Below are positions 9,138-20,656 of a DNA stretch of 64,000 nt, piece after piece. The position numbers and the translations under genes are program-made. Below the pieces are notes generated by a model that was not told where the DNA came from, searched no databases, and worked only from the letters and a program-made list of their open reading frames with translations. Numbering within the stretch: the first letter of the stretch is position 1; every line of letters begins with the position of its first letter. Source of the stretch: Lactarius indigo (Eukaryota; Basidiomycota; Agaricomycetes; Russulales; Russulaceae); contig JAFKAC010000082.1 of NCBI GenBank assembly GCA_025766275.1, forward strand, positions 55,001-119,000, written 5' to 3'.

Positions 9138-11132
9138 GTGGCGACTGTCAACACCCGTGATCAGTGGACGAGTTTCCGTCCATATCACTTAGAACGACGA
9201 GGAGATCATAACGTACCAACCCGATTCCTAGGAGCAGCCCGGTGGAGAGACCGAGGAGACGAAACAGGGTATTTTGTGGAATTCAACAGACCTACCAGAT
9301 TCAGACCTGTTGAGTTCAATTTCGACCACCTTTGCTGGGTAGAGATTACATGGAACCCCATAGACCACCACTGGGACGTAGTAAGACCAGCGGGAAGGCA
9401 ATACCAGTGCGACATCGACGCACGAGAGCTCAACTCACGAGCCAATTGGGGACCTATCGACGGACAAATACAAGAACATTCTACCGGAGAAGCAGTAAGT
9501 GAAGAAACCGAGGAAGACGAACAAAGCGAAGAAAACAGACCAGCAAGCGTTGGACCTATAGAACAGTATACTATCCAAAGAGCTGAGTCCCTACACATCT
9601 TGGAACAGCCAGAAGTCATTCATGTGCATTCACCTGCGGCAGAGATGGCTACAACCACTATGACAACAGAAGAAATCATGAGTGTAAGAGAACAAGCGGC
9701 ACGAGAGGCAGCTGAAGCAATCAGACAAGAATCCCAACGACACCTCATGCCAATAAACCCCGAAACAGGACATCGCATGACTGCAGACGACGCAGCAATC
9801 TTTTGGGCTATCGGACCCGACCAAGGAGACCCCCCGTCAGGAGAAGGCCGGGGTCAAGAATTATCACTCGATCCTCCGCCGGGATGGGGGGGACCCCCAG
9901 GAGGAGACTTTCCCCGACGACCAGGGGGCGGAGGAAACCCACCAGATCTCCCAAACAATCCGCCAGACGGAAACGGAGGAGGAGGCGGAGGGGGCGGAGG
10001 AGGCCCACCAGGAGGAGGAGGAGGAGGACATGGACACGAGAAATTGACAGGTGAACCTCCCACCATCTTTGATGGAGACCGCACTAAGGTGGACTCGTTC
10101 CTCACGCAATGGCACATATACTGGGGAATGAACCTCGACACCCCGGTCATGCGTAACAACTACCGAAGAAGCCTCCTGTTCCTTTCCTATATCAAGGGGG
10201 TATCAGTCAGCGAATGGGTACTTTCGTACCTCAAATGGCTCAACCGACAAATACAACGAGGAATAGATCAACACACCAGAGACTTGTGGAACGCAGTAGC
10301 CGAAGGGTTTAACCAAAGGTTCATCAACACCCTAGAGCGAGAACAAGCTCAAGTGCTTCTGAGGAAAGGGCTCAAGATGGTCAACGGAGATATCGACAAG
10401 TACGTCAACGAGTTTGAAGAAGCCACCAGAAAGGCAGGGTATCGCCTCAACGACCCACAAACCATCGACTTGTTCACCAAGGGGTTGCCAAAGAAACTCT
10501 ATGAGAAAACCTATGACTTGGATGAACCGGAAACATTTGACGAATGGAAGCGAGCAACACTTCGTTGACAACACAACTACATTCACATCCGGGCATGAGT
10601 GGATGAATACAAAGACAACAAGCCGAAGAAGACAGGGAATGCCGGGTGGACCGTCCCCCAAAATCTTGCCAATCCATGGGCAATGGACACCTCTGCCGAC
10701 CGAGCAAAGGTGCGACTAGCAGGGTCAGAAGAGATCAACTACGGCAAGCCGCCATATACGAATCAACCTCCCTTCCCACCAAGAGGAGGGCCGGGAGTCA
10801 GAGGTCGAGGAAGAGGGGGGTCATGGCGAGACCTGAGGACAGTTTTGTGCTATAATTGCAATGCACCAGGACATCACTCACGAAATTGCCCCCACCCTAG
10901 ACAACCACGGCAGTGGCAGTCACAGAACCCTGGACCGACCAATGTCCGGGCAACGGAAACCAATTATTACGCACAAGAACAGCCACCGGCCCAGATACAA
11001 GCGGCTTCGACTAGTAAAACTGCTGAAGAATGTGCCAAGGAGTGGCTCACCGGAGTCGCAAATGCACCCGACGAAGTAATGGACCTGATACTGCAGGATT
11101 TGTGGGGAAGAGAGGGTTTTCGAAACGCCTGA
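9138..11132 (+). pseudogene. gag: Gag of element A, one nonsense codon
   Basis: An open gag frame from the conserved GTG (9138-9140), interrupted only by TGA at 10566-10568 and ending at 11132. Domains: Met-free N-terminal domain (TRDQWTSFRPYHLERRGDHN...), the in-frame ATG at 9645 (MATTTM) matching the first ATG of B and C, a long Gly-rich hinge (9900-10030), the gag capsid domain (FLTQWHIYWGMNLD), and CCHC knuckle CYNCNAPGHHSRNC at about 10850-10890. Two extra ATGs upstream of 9645 (about 9352 and 9622) stand where B or C have ACG, consistent with later CpG decay. Copy probably inactive. Confidence 0.88.
11114..11120 (+). promoter_or_regulatory. -1 ribosomal frameshift site, element A
   Basis: GGGTTTT read as G GGT TTT in the gag frame, 12 nt upstream of ACCCA-TCAGCC-TGGGT-GA-GGGCT. 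The stem ACCCA/TGGGT and the pairing AGCC/GGCT would form an H-type pseudoknot (inferred). Confidence 0.8.
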
Positions 11133-11429
11133 ACCCATCAGCCTGGGTGAGGGCTTTAAATTGTAACTCTGTAATCATGACGCGCTTTCGTTCTCTTCAA
11201 ATTCCAGTCTCGATTCGCACGAATTACCGAATGGCCGACGTAAAAGCATTAGTGGACTCCGGAGCCACCGACAACTTTATACATCCAAATTTCGCCTGAA
11301 GGCTAGGCATCAGCGTTCAGCCGCTGGCCAAACCACGAAAAATTTGGAACATAGATAATACCGAAAACAAAGCTGGGTCGATCACTCATTTTACCGACCT
11401 AGACGTATATGCCAAAGGATATCACAGAA

Positions 11430-12007
11430 TGTTACGCCCTAGCAGGGGCGTGGGTTCTAGAGGTTCTGAATCACACAAGTATCAAGCGAAGACCTCTGTT
11501 GTCTTATTGCTATGAAATACGAGTGATAAGGTGTAGCACAAGGTGCAGCACTACTCTGTAATGTAGGACTCCTCGTCCGAAGTGTCTAACACTTCTCTAC
11601 ACTTGATCTTGCTAGTGCACAGAGTATAACAGGTGTAACGCGTTGATATAGTTCAACTGCAAAGACTTCGAACTGTCCCGGTCAGGGACTGAGGTAGGGG
11701 GTGCACAAGAAGAGAGGGATAAGACGAAGTCACACCAAAGTACGGAGGCAAGGTTGCTAGATTGCAAACGAAGCCAAGTCTGGCTTCCTACGGTCTATGG
11801 TACAGGTTTATATAGGACAGGGTTCCAAACAACATGAACACAAGTCCACACAATATCAAAGAGACTAAACGGAGTAAACAGAAGTTCGGATCAAAGAAAC
11901 AGCGCCACTAGTAACAGTAGCTCCTTTGGTAACAAGGTATAGTACAAAGGGGGGAAGGTAGGGTGGAGACATACTGTGACTTAGGTCCGAAGCGTCGGAT
12001 CATAACA
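11430..12007 (-). mobile_element. Solo LTR in pol of element A (F-like family)
   Basis: 578 bp, TGTTACGCC...CATAACA, flanked by CAGAA at 11425-11429 and 12008-12012. Removing it restores the protease-linker reading frame. The first bases resemble the LTR of element F at 53923 (TGT-ACGCC...CAGGGGC), so it is probably a relative in minus orientation. No coding region inside. Confidence 0.9.
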
Positions 12008-13039
12008 CAGAACCATGCGTTTCCTCATTACAGATCTCGGTAGTGAAGAAATTATCCTAGGATACCCCTGGTTGGCAATGTACGAACCAACCATCAACTG
12101 GAGGGACGCGGTCATACACGAAGAGGTCATGCTGGTCGTGATCAGTACGCAGGACAGTCTAGACCGTCATACTGTTATTGCATCGGCTCTCACTAATGAA
12201 CAAAAGGAGGCCATAGTCCTTGAAATGGATGAGGAAGACACGTACTTGCAGGCAACTACGTCTACCAAGTTAGCCATTTGGGCAAGGAAGGACAAAGACC
12301 CTGTGGAACTGCCGGCAGTATACCAAGCCTTTCAAAAGCTCTTCAGTGAAGACGTGTCCCAGTGATTCCCCCCTGCCAGACCATGGGACCACGCTATCGA
12401 CTTTAAACCCAGCACGCCCTCCGCAATAGACTGCAAAATATATCCACTCACGCAAGAAGAGGAGGGCAAACTCAAGGAATTCTTAGACGAGAAGCTTCGG
12501 CAAGGGTATCTTCGACCCTCAATATCCCCGTACGCATCATCATTCTTTTTTGTTAAAAAGAAGGATGGGAAGCTATGTCCTGTACAGGACTATCGCGTCA
12601 TCAACTCGCACACTATACACAACCAATACCCACTCCCGTTAATCCAAGACCTCATCTACGACCTCAGCAATGCCCACATTTATACGAAGCTCGACATCCG
12701 CTGGGGGTATAACAACATTTGCATACGAGAAGGCGACCAAGAAAAGGCGGCCTTCAAAACCAAATTTGGACTCTTCAAACCAATGGTCATGTTCTTTGGT
12801 CTTACTAACTCCCCGGCGACTTTCCAAACTATGATGAACCATATCTACCACGACACCATCACCAAACACGAGCTCCGCGGCACTGTCATCAGAGTTTATA
12901 TGGATGACATCGGCATCGCTACACGCGAAGGCGCCACGTCTGCTGACCACATTGCAGCAGTCACTGACGTTCTTCGTGTCGCCCAGGAACACGACCTCTA
13001 CTTCAAACTTGAGAAATGCCTGTTCCACCAACCTCGGAT

Positions 13040-13074
13040 GGATTACCTGGGGGTAATCCTTGAAAAGGGGGTGA
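13040..13074 (+). promoter_or_regulatory. Central polypurine tract and palindrome, element A
   Basis: Palindrome GGATTACC/GGTAATCC at 13040-13059, then TGAAAAGGGGGTGA at 13061-13074. The midpoint of A without its two insertions falls near 13084. The 3' polypurine tract of A (GGAAAGGGGGTGG, just before 16467) is slightly different. Confidence 0.68.
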
Positions 13075-15300
13075 CACGCATGGATCCGGTAAAAGTTCAA
13101 GGCATCAAAGACTGGCCAACGCCAACCAAGGTCAGGGATGTACAATCATTTCTGGGTTTTTGCAACTTTTACCGCCTCTTCATCCGAGGTTTCGCAACCC
13201 ATGCACGGCCGCTTGACCGGCTAACCAGGAAAGACGCCGAGTGGAACTGGGGAGACGATGAAGATCGTGCATTTAAAACTCTCAAACACCTCGTCACCGA
13301 AGAACCAGTACTGGCACACCCCAACCTACAAGACCAATTCGAACTAGAAGTTGACGTGTCGGGATTCGCGGTAGGTGCGGTACTTCTGCAGAAGAAAGGT
13401 GACGGTCGCAGGCACCCAATAGGATACTATTCGGCAACATTGACCGAAGCCGAACGAAATTATGACATTTATGACTTAGAACTTCTCGCCATTGTCAAAG
13501 CCCTCCGACATTGGAGACCCCTACTTGCAGGATCCCCACACAAAATCAAAATATTCTCAGACCATCTTAACCTCCAGTACTGGAAGACCCCGCAGAAGAT
13601 CAGCTGAAGGGTTGCCCGGGAAGTATTAGAACTGATGGAATACAACTTTGAAATCCATCATATCAAAGGGAAGAACAACGGTAGGGCGGATGCTCTGTCT
13701 CGACGGCCTGACTACAACCAAGGAGAGGAGGATAACCAAGGTGTGGTCGTTCTCCCCCCCGAAGTATTTGTACGAGCGACTAACGTTGCACGCACCCTGG
13801 AAATACACCCAATGCTACAACAACCGAGGAGGACCCAGGACCCCACCATTGTCAAGGCGTGGGTCAATGCTCATCAGCTGAAGAAAATCGACGGGGAATG
13901 GTACAAGGACGGAAGGCTGGTAGTCACCGGACCCATGACCGCATATCGGGCAATAATACACAACCATCACGACCTCCCTGCTCACGGACACCCCGGCATC
14001 AGCAGAACCCAACGGATCGTAGAATGACACCACTGGTGGCCGCGCCTCCATTGGGACGTATACGAATACGTAACCGGATGCGCTGACTGTCAGCGAAATA
14101 AAGTCAATACAAGACCAACCCGCGCACCACTGTACCCCATCACCGCGATCACGGACACTCCTCCCTTCCACACCATCGCGCTGGACTTCATCACAAAGTT
14201 ACCAGCCTCCCAATCATATGACAGTATCCTCACAGTTACGGATCATGATTGCAGCAAGGCGTCAATATTCATTCCGTGCAACGAAGAGATTACGGCGGAA
14301 GAAACGGCTATCCTGTATGTCAATCATGTGTTCAAACGATTCGGATTACCTCGTAAAATCATCAGTGACCGTGACCCCTGGTTCACATCAAAATTCACCA
14401 AGGAAGTATGCCAGATCTTGGATATCAAATAAAACGTGTTGACGGCATATCACCCACGCACAGATGGACAATCAGAGCGGACCAATCAGTGGCTGGAACA
14501 GTATCTGCGATTCTGGGCCAACGAGCGGCAAGATAACTGGGCGGCATATCTTCCCATAGCAGAATTCGCTCATAACAACTGGCCCCACGAGCATACGAAG
14601 CAATCGCCATTTATGCTGCTCATGGGCTACGACCCAACAGCTGATTGGACGGATAAGCCATCCCCTATTCCAAACGTGATAACCAGGTTGACGCAATTGA
14701 AGGAAGCACGACAGCAGGCCCAAAGTCTTATCAAAAAGGCACAAGAAGGATGGGTGAAACACCGAAACACACCCTGTTATCAAGTAGGCAACCAAGTGTG
14801 GCTAGAAGGGAAGCACCTTCGAACCAATCAGCCAACGGCAAAATTAGTGGCGCAACGCCATGGACCATTTAAGGTGATCCAGGTGATGTCCCCTTATAAT
14901 TATCGCCTCGAGCTTCCCACGCAGTGGAGCATCCACCCGGTGTTTCACATAGATCTTCTCACACCATACAAAAACACAACCCTTCACGGGGAAAACTTCC
15001 CACGACCGCCACCAGATCTCGTAGACGGAGAAGAAGAATACGAGGTTGAGGCCATCCTGGATTTGTGGCATTACAGCCGCTGCAAGAAGCTCCAGTACCT
15101 CGTCAAATGGAAGGGCTACCCAGACTCGGAAAATCAGTGGGTCGATAAGGACGACGTGTTCGCACCGGAAGCTATTGAAATGTATCAGGCGGGCCGAACT
15201 GCCACGCAACTCCTTAAAAGCCAACCCACGGACGACCATGGAGAGTATCCTTCCTACCTCCGATCCGCTCATACTTCTATGCCCACCTCTCCTCTCAGAC

Positions 15301-16026
15301 ATGTCACCACGGCGATCCTCCTCGACCAAGTCGCACAAGACGCCGCCAACCTCATCGAAGACGACGAAGAAACCATGGTTCAACAGGTCCAGCTCACTCC
15401 GTACACACCTACAGACATGTGAATGGGGCATATCACCGCTCAAGAATGGGCTGATGTCCTACAGAGGTTCCCCGACCCGACTCGCCAGCCCGACGACGAG
15501 CAGCAGCATGCTGTCGCTCACATCTTCAGAGACGACAACGGCAATTGAGAACCCGTTGCCATTATCCCCCCAGGTGACGACCTCATCGGCACACAGGGAA
15601 TTCTCCCGGCCGATCGTCCCCTCGAAGACCCAACAGGAGTTAGAAGCAGCGGAGGACTGGCGGAGAGTGGCGAAGGAGTGGGCCGACGAACAGCTGCGCT
15701 TAGCGCAGAGGAGATTGAGCAAATTGCGGCAGCGCAGGCAACGCTGCCTAATGACGAGGCTCTCGCTGATGACGAGGATTACTACCTGGTCAGACACCCC
15801 CTCCTTCGAACGCACAGCCACCCTACTAATCCCCAAATCACCCCATGGCTCGTCCACACCGACGGAACCGCCATGTCTCGAGGACGTGTGCAACTGCCCA
15901 GCGTCGCACTTCACACCCCCATTACGCACGACAACGACCCCGCGCAGGTCCTTGCGCCTGAGGGGTTCAGGGCGAATCGACAGCCCCATTACATTCACTT
16001 CCCAATCACCGGACCCGATGGCGTAG
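15301..16026 (+). CDS. ORF-X of element A, overlapping pol in the +1 frame
   Basis: 241 codons from ATG at 15301 to the stop ending at 16026, in the +1 frame relative to pol and open for its full length, although the pol frame here has nonsense codons at 15420 and 15546. The protein starts MSPRRSSST (C: MSHRRSSST). It shares ENPLPLSPQ, DWRRVAKEWADEQL plus a basic helix, DTPSFERTATLLIP, PPCLEDVC and SLRLRGSGRIDSPITF with element C. In the Trp block many A/C differences are synonymous in this frame (AGG/CGG, GTA/GTG, TTG/CTG, CAG/CAA). No known domain. Translation is inferred. Confidence 0.58.
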   Translation: MSPRRSSSTKSHKTPPTSSKTTKKPWFNRSSSLRTHLQTCEWGISPLKNGLMSYRGSPTRLASPTTSSSMLSLTSSETTTAIENPLPLSPQVTTSSAHREFSRPIVPSKTQQELEAAEDWRRVAKEWADEQLRLAQRRLSKLRQRRQRCLMTRLSLMTRITTWSDTPSFERTATLLIPKSPHGSSTPTEPPCLEDVCNCPASHFTPPLRTTTTPRRSLRLRGSGRIDSPITFTSQSPDPMA

Positions 16027-16466
16027 AGAGGAACGCCAGTCACGTGCAGATCGTTGGAGGTGCGAACCCCTTTGTATTGGGATTGATCCCTGGTTCCCCC
16101 CATCTCTACGGCAAACCCCTCTACGCCTTCCCGATGCTATCGGCTGCAGGACGCGCCTTCATCACCCACGAGGACTTGGTCATCCTCGCCTCCGACAAGA
16201 TTACGGACCACGCGCTGAACCGCATCGGGGATGAATCCCTGACTGCGGGGGTGACGCGCTACCGGGTGGCCGCGTACGAAGAAGAGCGGCTCGCTGCCCA
16301 CATCCGCCAACTTCAGGCCATGCAGCTGTCGGCAAGGGACGACAAGAGGGACTGCATCTATCGGCTGGAGAGGGCCAACGTCTTCGAGAGGATCAGTGAC
16401 AAGCAGGCTACTTGGGCGGCGAGGGACTTTCGGTGAGTCTGGGGTCTCACACTGGAAAGGGGGTGG

Positions 16467-16927
16467 TGTTACGGTTCGCATGTCGGACCCTTACTGTACT
16501 GGTTGTGACTACGGCGGTAAGGTAGATTAGTCACGGACTCACGGCCATACGGCTTTACGATAGGAGATAGCGCGAGATTGCTGACTGAGGATGGACACCA
16601 CTAGTACTGGTAGTAGTAGTATTAGGGTTCGAGCTACTTACGCGATACGTTGGACGCTACTATACTGTGACTCATAGCAGCGCTTGAAAGCCTGCTCTTC
16701 TTGTATTTAAGATAACGACAGAAGACCAAGACATGCCATCTTGGTCTTCTTCAATCGTCACTTCTTGTCTTGGATCCTGTTTGCCTCTATAACAGAGTGC
16801 TGTCTAAACCTCTCTAGTGTCTTCGTACATCTAGACCTGCCTTCGTGCCATATGCCTTTGGCGTGATTAGCTAAGTCACAGTCACCTTCATACGCTCAAG
16901 TCGAGCCAACGCTGTGACAGCGTTACA
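16467..16927 (+). repeat. 3' LTR of element A (intact copy)
   Basis: 461 bp, preceded by the polypurine tract GAAAGGGGGTGG. It holds TATTTAA at 16704-16710 and the palindrome GAAGACCAAGA/TCTTGGTCTTC (16721-16749). The presumed transcript start at 16738 is 34 nt after the TATA start. It ends GCGTTACA, followed by the ATCGG duplication. Confidence 0.93.
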
Positions 16928-16932
16928 ATCGG

Positions 16933-16985
16933 GGACAGCGGGTCCCCCTGCTTAGCTCCCCGGGTAGGGGTGAAGGCAGCAGAGG
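16933..16985 (-). pseudogene. LINE-alpha RT, short middle piece
   Basis: Fifty-three bases between two insertions. On the minus strand they encode AAFTPTRGAKQGDPLSP, the RT block just before the catalytic box. It joins 17494 upward on one side and 842 downward on the other once the inserts and their duplications are removed. Confidence 0.9.
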
Positions 16986-17493
16986 TGTTACGGTACGGAC
17001 TTGATGACTCATTGCACACGACTCATGACTGGTTATGACTACGGTCCGGTATCAGTATTAGTCATGGACTCTTACTTCGCATCAGTCAGCATAGTAGTTC
17101 GCATGTGATTGTGACTCGTGTATGACTCATTCCTAGGATAGCTGTACTAGGGTTCGAGCTAGTTACGCTATTGGTTAAGTACTATTCCAGCGGCGCTTTA
17201 AAGCCCGCGTGTATCTGTATAAGTAGTCGACTTAGAAGACCAAGAGTCCCCATCTTGGTCTTCTTCAATCCACCACTTGACTCGTCCTTTGCTTGCCTTA
17301 GTCTCGAACTAAGTGTACTTCCACTTGTATCCACCAAGGGATACTCTTCTTCATCTTATTGCTGCAGTGTGTGCCGGTAGTGCCCCTGTTCAGCTTGTGT
17401 TGGGTTGACATGTGGTCCCCATTCACCTACCTGTGCTAAGTCGATTACGCCTATTCCAAGTCCAAGTCGGACTAACGCTGGTGGAGCGTAACA
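16986..17493 (+). mobile_element. Solo LTR of the B family in LINE-alpha RT
   Basis: 508 bp, TGTTACGG...GCGTAACA, flanked by AGAGG at 16981-16985 and 17494-17498. It is the reverse complement of the B LTR with scattered differences. TATA-like TATAAGT at 17218 and ATCTTGG at 17252 again lie 34 nt apart. A solo LTR implies loss of the body by LTR-LTR recombination. Confidence 0.93.
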
Positions 17494-20214
17494 AGAGGTG
17501 TTATTACCCACACGGACCGAATACCGGGTTGTGCTGTATGACTCCACAATCATTTGCAAGAACCCCCCACGTACGCCAACGTGGTGTAGTAAACGGAACA
17601 GGTACTCGTGGTAAACCCTGTCGTACGCTTTTCGGAAGTCAATGAAGGTTCCCAAGGTAGAGTTCCCTTCTATCCAGCATCTCCGTACAATTTCAGCCAA
17701 TGCAATAGCTTGGGCAACAGCTTCCTCACAAGGGCGGAAGCCGGCTTGCTCGGTGCAAATGAGATCCTTAGATTCACACCAACTACTTAAGTGGGTGGCC
17801 ATTAAGCAGAACAGGACCTTGAGGGCACAACTGATCAAACTTATACCACAGTAGTTATCTGTTAATTCACTATCACCTCCTTTAAAGAGGTTGACTATAT
17901 GTACTTCCCGCCATTGCTCGGGTATACATGAAGTCTGCCATACGCGCACCAGTAGTGCATGGAACGATTTGCCCAGCTCGGTAAGAGGGGTCTTTAGCAG
18001 CCGTTTCAACTCAGACTCAGACAGGTTAACAAAGACATTGTCCGGCCATTTAAATCTCAGGTTCTCGCTTTTTAAGGCTGCCATGCATTCCTCTCTCACC
18101 ATGATCTTGAGGACATTTATGTGAATCTCGTCCTTCCCAGGGGCTGTGTTTCGGTTCATCCCCTGTATAGTTAGCAGTATTTCCGGCCATGTAAGGCTTT
18201 CGTTGAGGTCATCACTCTCATCTACTGGTTCACCAAGATCAAGCGTAGCCCAGTGTTCACGATTAGTAGACAACTTTTCGGGATCATAGGTTAATAGGTC
18301 CTCGTAGTGTTCTTTCATCACTTCCAGAATCTTATCGGCGTGATGTTGGAGGGCTCCATCCCAGTTTTTCACCGGGTTTACCACCTCAACCACACTCGAC
18401 AGGTTCACCTGGACCCGTAGCCGACTCCAAACATTCTTGTGGTCGTTAGCCACGAAGTCGTCAGCCACACGGGCGTAAAACTGCTGCCTCACTCTAACCT
18501 GCCAGTTCTTCTTCGCTTTTCTGAAGCATTTCTGGGCTTGCGCTAGCTGCATGCAAGTGGACTCATCTGGGGTCCGTTTACAGTCCAGTGCAGCATGATA
18601 CTGTGAACTATACTTGTGAACAGCCTGTTGCAACAGTTTCAGTTTTCAGGGGAATTCCAGGTTTGAGCCAGGGTAATGCACCTTCTTGACATCGTGTTTG
18701 CGGCACACTTTGTCAAAGGTAGCGATGAAATTATCAGCTTGGGTAGAGACTTCCGCCTTATTTTCATCATCATCCACGTCCCAGGTTTCACTCTGATAGA
18801 AATCAGAGACTCCACCCGAGGAGTTTTGCATTAACCTGACCCATGCATTGTCATTAACAACCAGGTCCCCTTTCAAGTGAATCATCTTGCTGTCGAAAGC
18901 AGCCTTCTTAGGACGTAAACGCCTTACCGCGGCCGAGGTATCGGCATAAGGCATCATCACTAGAGGGCGATGATCACTTGAGTTGTAAGTTCGTAGTACC
19001 CATGCACCCCGAAAGAGTTTCTGGCTCTGATCAGTCAGTAGGATATGATCTAGTTGCACTGGGGTCCCTCATAGAGGGAAGTGCGTTTGACGGTTTCCTA
19101 CACAGTGTGCTGGGAAAAGGTAGTTCTTTCTACACTCAGTTGTGTTAATACTGAGATGGTGGAGCAATTGCTTTTTGGGCTCATTGAGGTCGCCCATAAC
19201 CACCACTATACTACTACTATCACGTTCAATTATTTTAGCTACAATTCCCTTGACCACCTGTAGTTGCTCTTTATGCGTTTGACAGTGGTTGCCCCCCAAC
19301 TTGAGGTATACATTTATAAAGTGTACAGGGCTCGACAACCTGGCATAGCTAAAAGCCTTGACATGGATTAACCAATGTAACCCATGGGGTACTTCATAGG
19401 ACACTAGTCTATTACTAACCAACATCGCAATCCCTCTGAAGTCCTCTTTTGCATGGGACGCATAGCATCTAAATCCATTCACATGAATAGGATAATGACA
19501 AGCGCAAACAAGGGTCTCTTGAAGCGCAAGTACAGCCATGTGTTCCTCATCTAGGAGTTCACCTATTTCTACCAGCTTTGACCAAAAGCCATTCACGTTG
19601 TAAGTACCAACGGCAAGCAGTAGACGACCACGCAACGGTCTATCCGACGGGAGCTTAGAGGGTTTCATTCGCCTTTCCCTCCAAGGTTGCCAAAGGGCTA
19701 ACCTCCAACCTTGCACGCGCGCAGACTGGCCTTCATCTCGGGGGAGCAGAGTCGACTCAGTCTCCATTACTGAAGACATCTCTTCATCCTTCACATCGCT
19801 GTGGGAACTAGCTCCTTCACTATGTCTGCTTGCAACCGCGGCAAGGGTACCCCAATCTTCCATACGTATCTTCGTCCTATCACGAATAGTGGACAAAAGG
19901 GCGAACCCCAAGTCTTTCCGGACCCACATATTGGCATGCGGGTTTCGATTTATACCTGATACGCGTTTGATCTTAACGATTCCGTCTGCCAATCCCCCAA
20001 GGCAGGCCCTGAGTTCATGCCAGATCTGCGGGGTCGTGAAACTCTGTATATTATAGAGTATGAGACGTGTACAGTCCCTTCGCAGATTAAGATCACCCAG
20101 GGATGGCATCCCCCAGACCCGGTGTGTTTTTAAGTATTCAGGCAGATCGGGCACGGACACACCGTAAGCAGTTCCCCAATCCACCAAGCGCGTGCTGTGA
20201 TCGTTTGAAGCCAT
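17494..20214 (-). pseudogene. LINE-alpha ORF2 (APE endonuclease and reverse transcriptase), N-terminal part
   Basis: The frame opens at ATG 20212-20214. The first 200 residues (MASNDHSTRLVDW...) are not recognised. An AP-endonuclease-like domain follows from about 19620 (GTYNVNGFW, ALQETLVC, VVVMGDLNEP at about 19190), then a linker and the RT (ILLTIQGMNRNTAPGKDEIH, PEQWREVHIVNLFKGG, QAGFRPCEEA, FIDFRKAYDRVYHEYL). The frame is interrupted by TGA at 19069-19071 and 18646-18648 and then by the solo LTR at 17493. It continues at 16985-16933 and 842-1. Both stops would be CGA after one transition. A mobile non-LTR element; clade not determined. Confidence 0.88.
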
Positions 20215-20656
20215 GGTATGTCATAGATACATTGGCCCAGGTACGTTAACACGCCTCTCAACATCAAGTCGCGGCCCGCACGTGGAGAAATAGGCCCGAC
20301 CAACTTCAAGCCTTGTCCTAACAACCCAAGCCACGACAGCACTCCAGGTTAGCTCCCTTTCAGGCCCTCTGATCAGTCACTCCACCCAGCATGGGCCGCC
20401 TAACCGCTCAGGGCGGGGAGCGTTAGAGTTTGATCGTGGGGGGAGATACTCGCCGCTTGTGTGCGTGAAGTCCCAAAATAAACACCAGTACCGTAGAAGG
20501 GGCTCAACCTTCCTTAATTTAATAAATCACAGTTATAACCCAGATCGGGGGGGAGGGGCTTAATTCACGCAAAGGGTTCAAGCATAAACCAACAATCAAA
20601 TTGAGGGGGAAGCCCCCTTTGTTACGTGAATAAGAGTCCGTCGGGTACAAGGTAGG
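20215..20656 (-). other. Spacer between ORF1 and ORF2 of LINE-alpha
   Basis: No open frame of note. It includes a short C/G-rich run near 20430-20450 and AT-rich sequence around 20510-20530. I see nothing that identifies it beyond its position in the element. Confidence 0.4.

Larger units (their letters stand above)
11114..16436 (+). pseudogene. pol: Pol of element A, seven nonsense codons and one LTR insertion
   Basis: The chromovirus Pol frame is interrupted by a solo LTR at 11430-12007 and by stops at 11297, 12363, 13605, 14025, 14430, 15420 and 15546. Several stops match CGA or CAA in element C (12363, 14430, 15546). Domains remain clear: protease DSGATDNFI; RT with YMDD at about 12900 and replacements Arg to Cys (KLCPVQDY) and Arg to His typical of CpG decay; RNase H; integrase finger and DDE core (14170-14560); chromodomain (about 15030-15160); then the extra C-terminal domain with EGFRANRQPHYIHFPITGP and a coiled-coil-like end at 16260-16436. 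ORF-X overlaps the tail and is unbroken although pol has two stops there. Confidence 0.9.
843..16927 (+). mobile_element. Gypsy element A, degenerate and host to nested insertions
   Basis: This is a plus-strand Ty3/Gypsy chromovirus bounded by 461-bp LTRs and flanked by ATCGG at 838-842 and 16928-16932. Its 5' LTR is split by element B (843-1112 and 8928-9118) and its pol by a solo LTR (11430-12007). Its own length without the insertions is about 7.69 kb. Order: LTR, PBS, gag, pol, LTR. The gag frame has one nonsense codon and pol has seven, so the copy is dead. By my reading the two LTRs differ at about 15 positions, 14 of them transitions, so insertion is older than for B and C. Confidence 0.93.

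Noticed and set aside
11297..15548. In-frame stops of element A considered as programmed readthrough
   Set aside because: Seven stops of two kinds in pol, absent in B and C and accompanied by other CpG-type changes, are better explained by decay.
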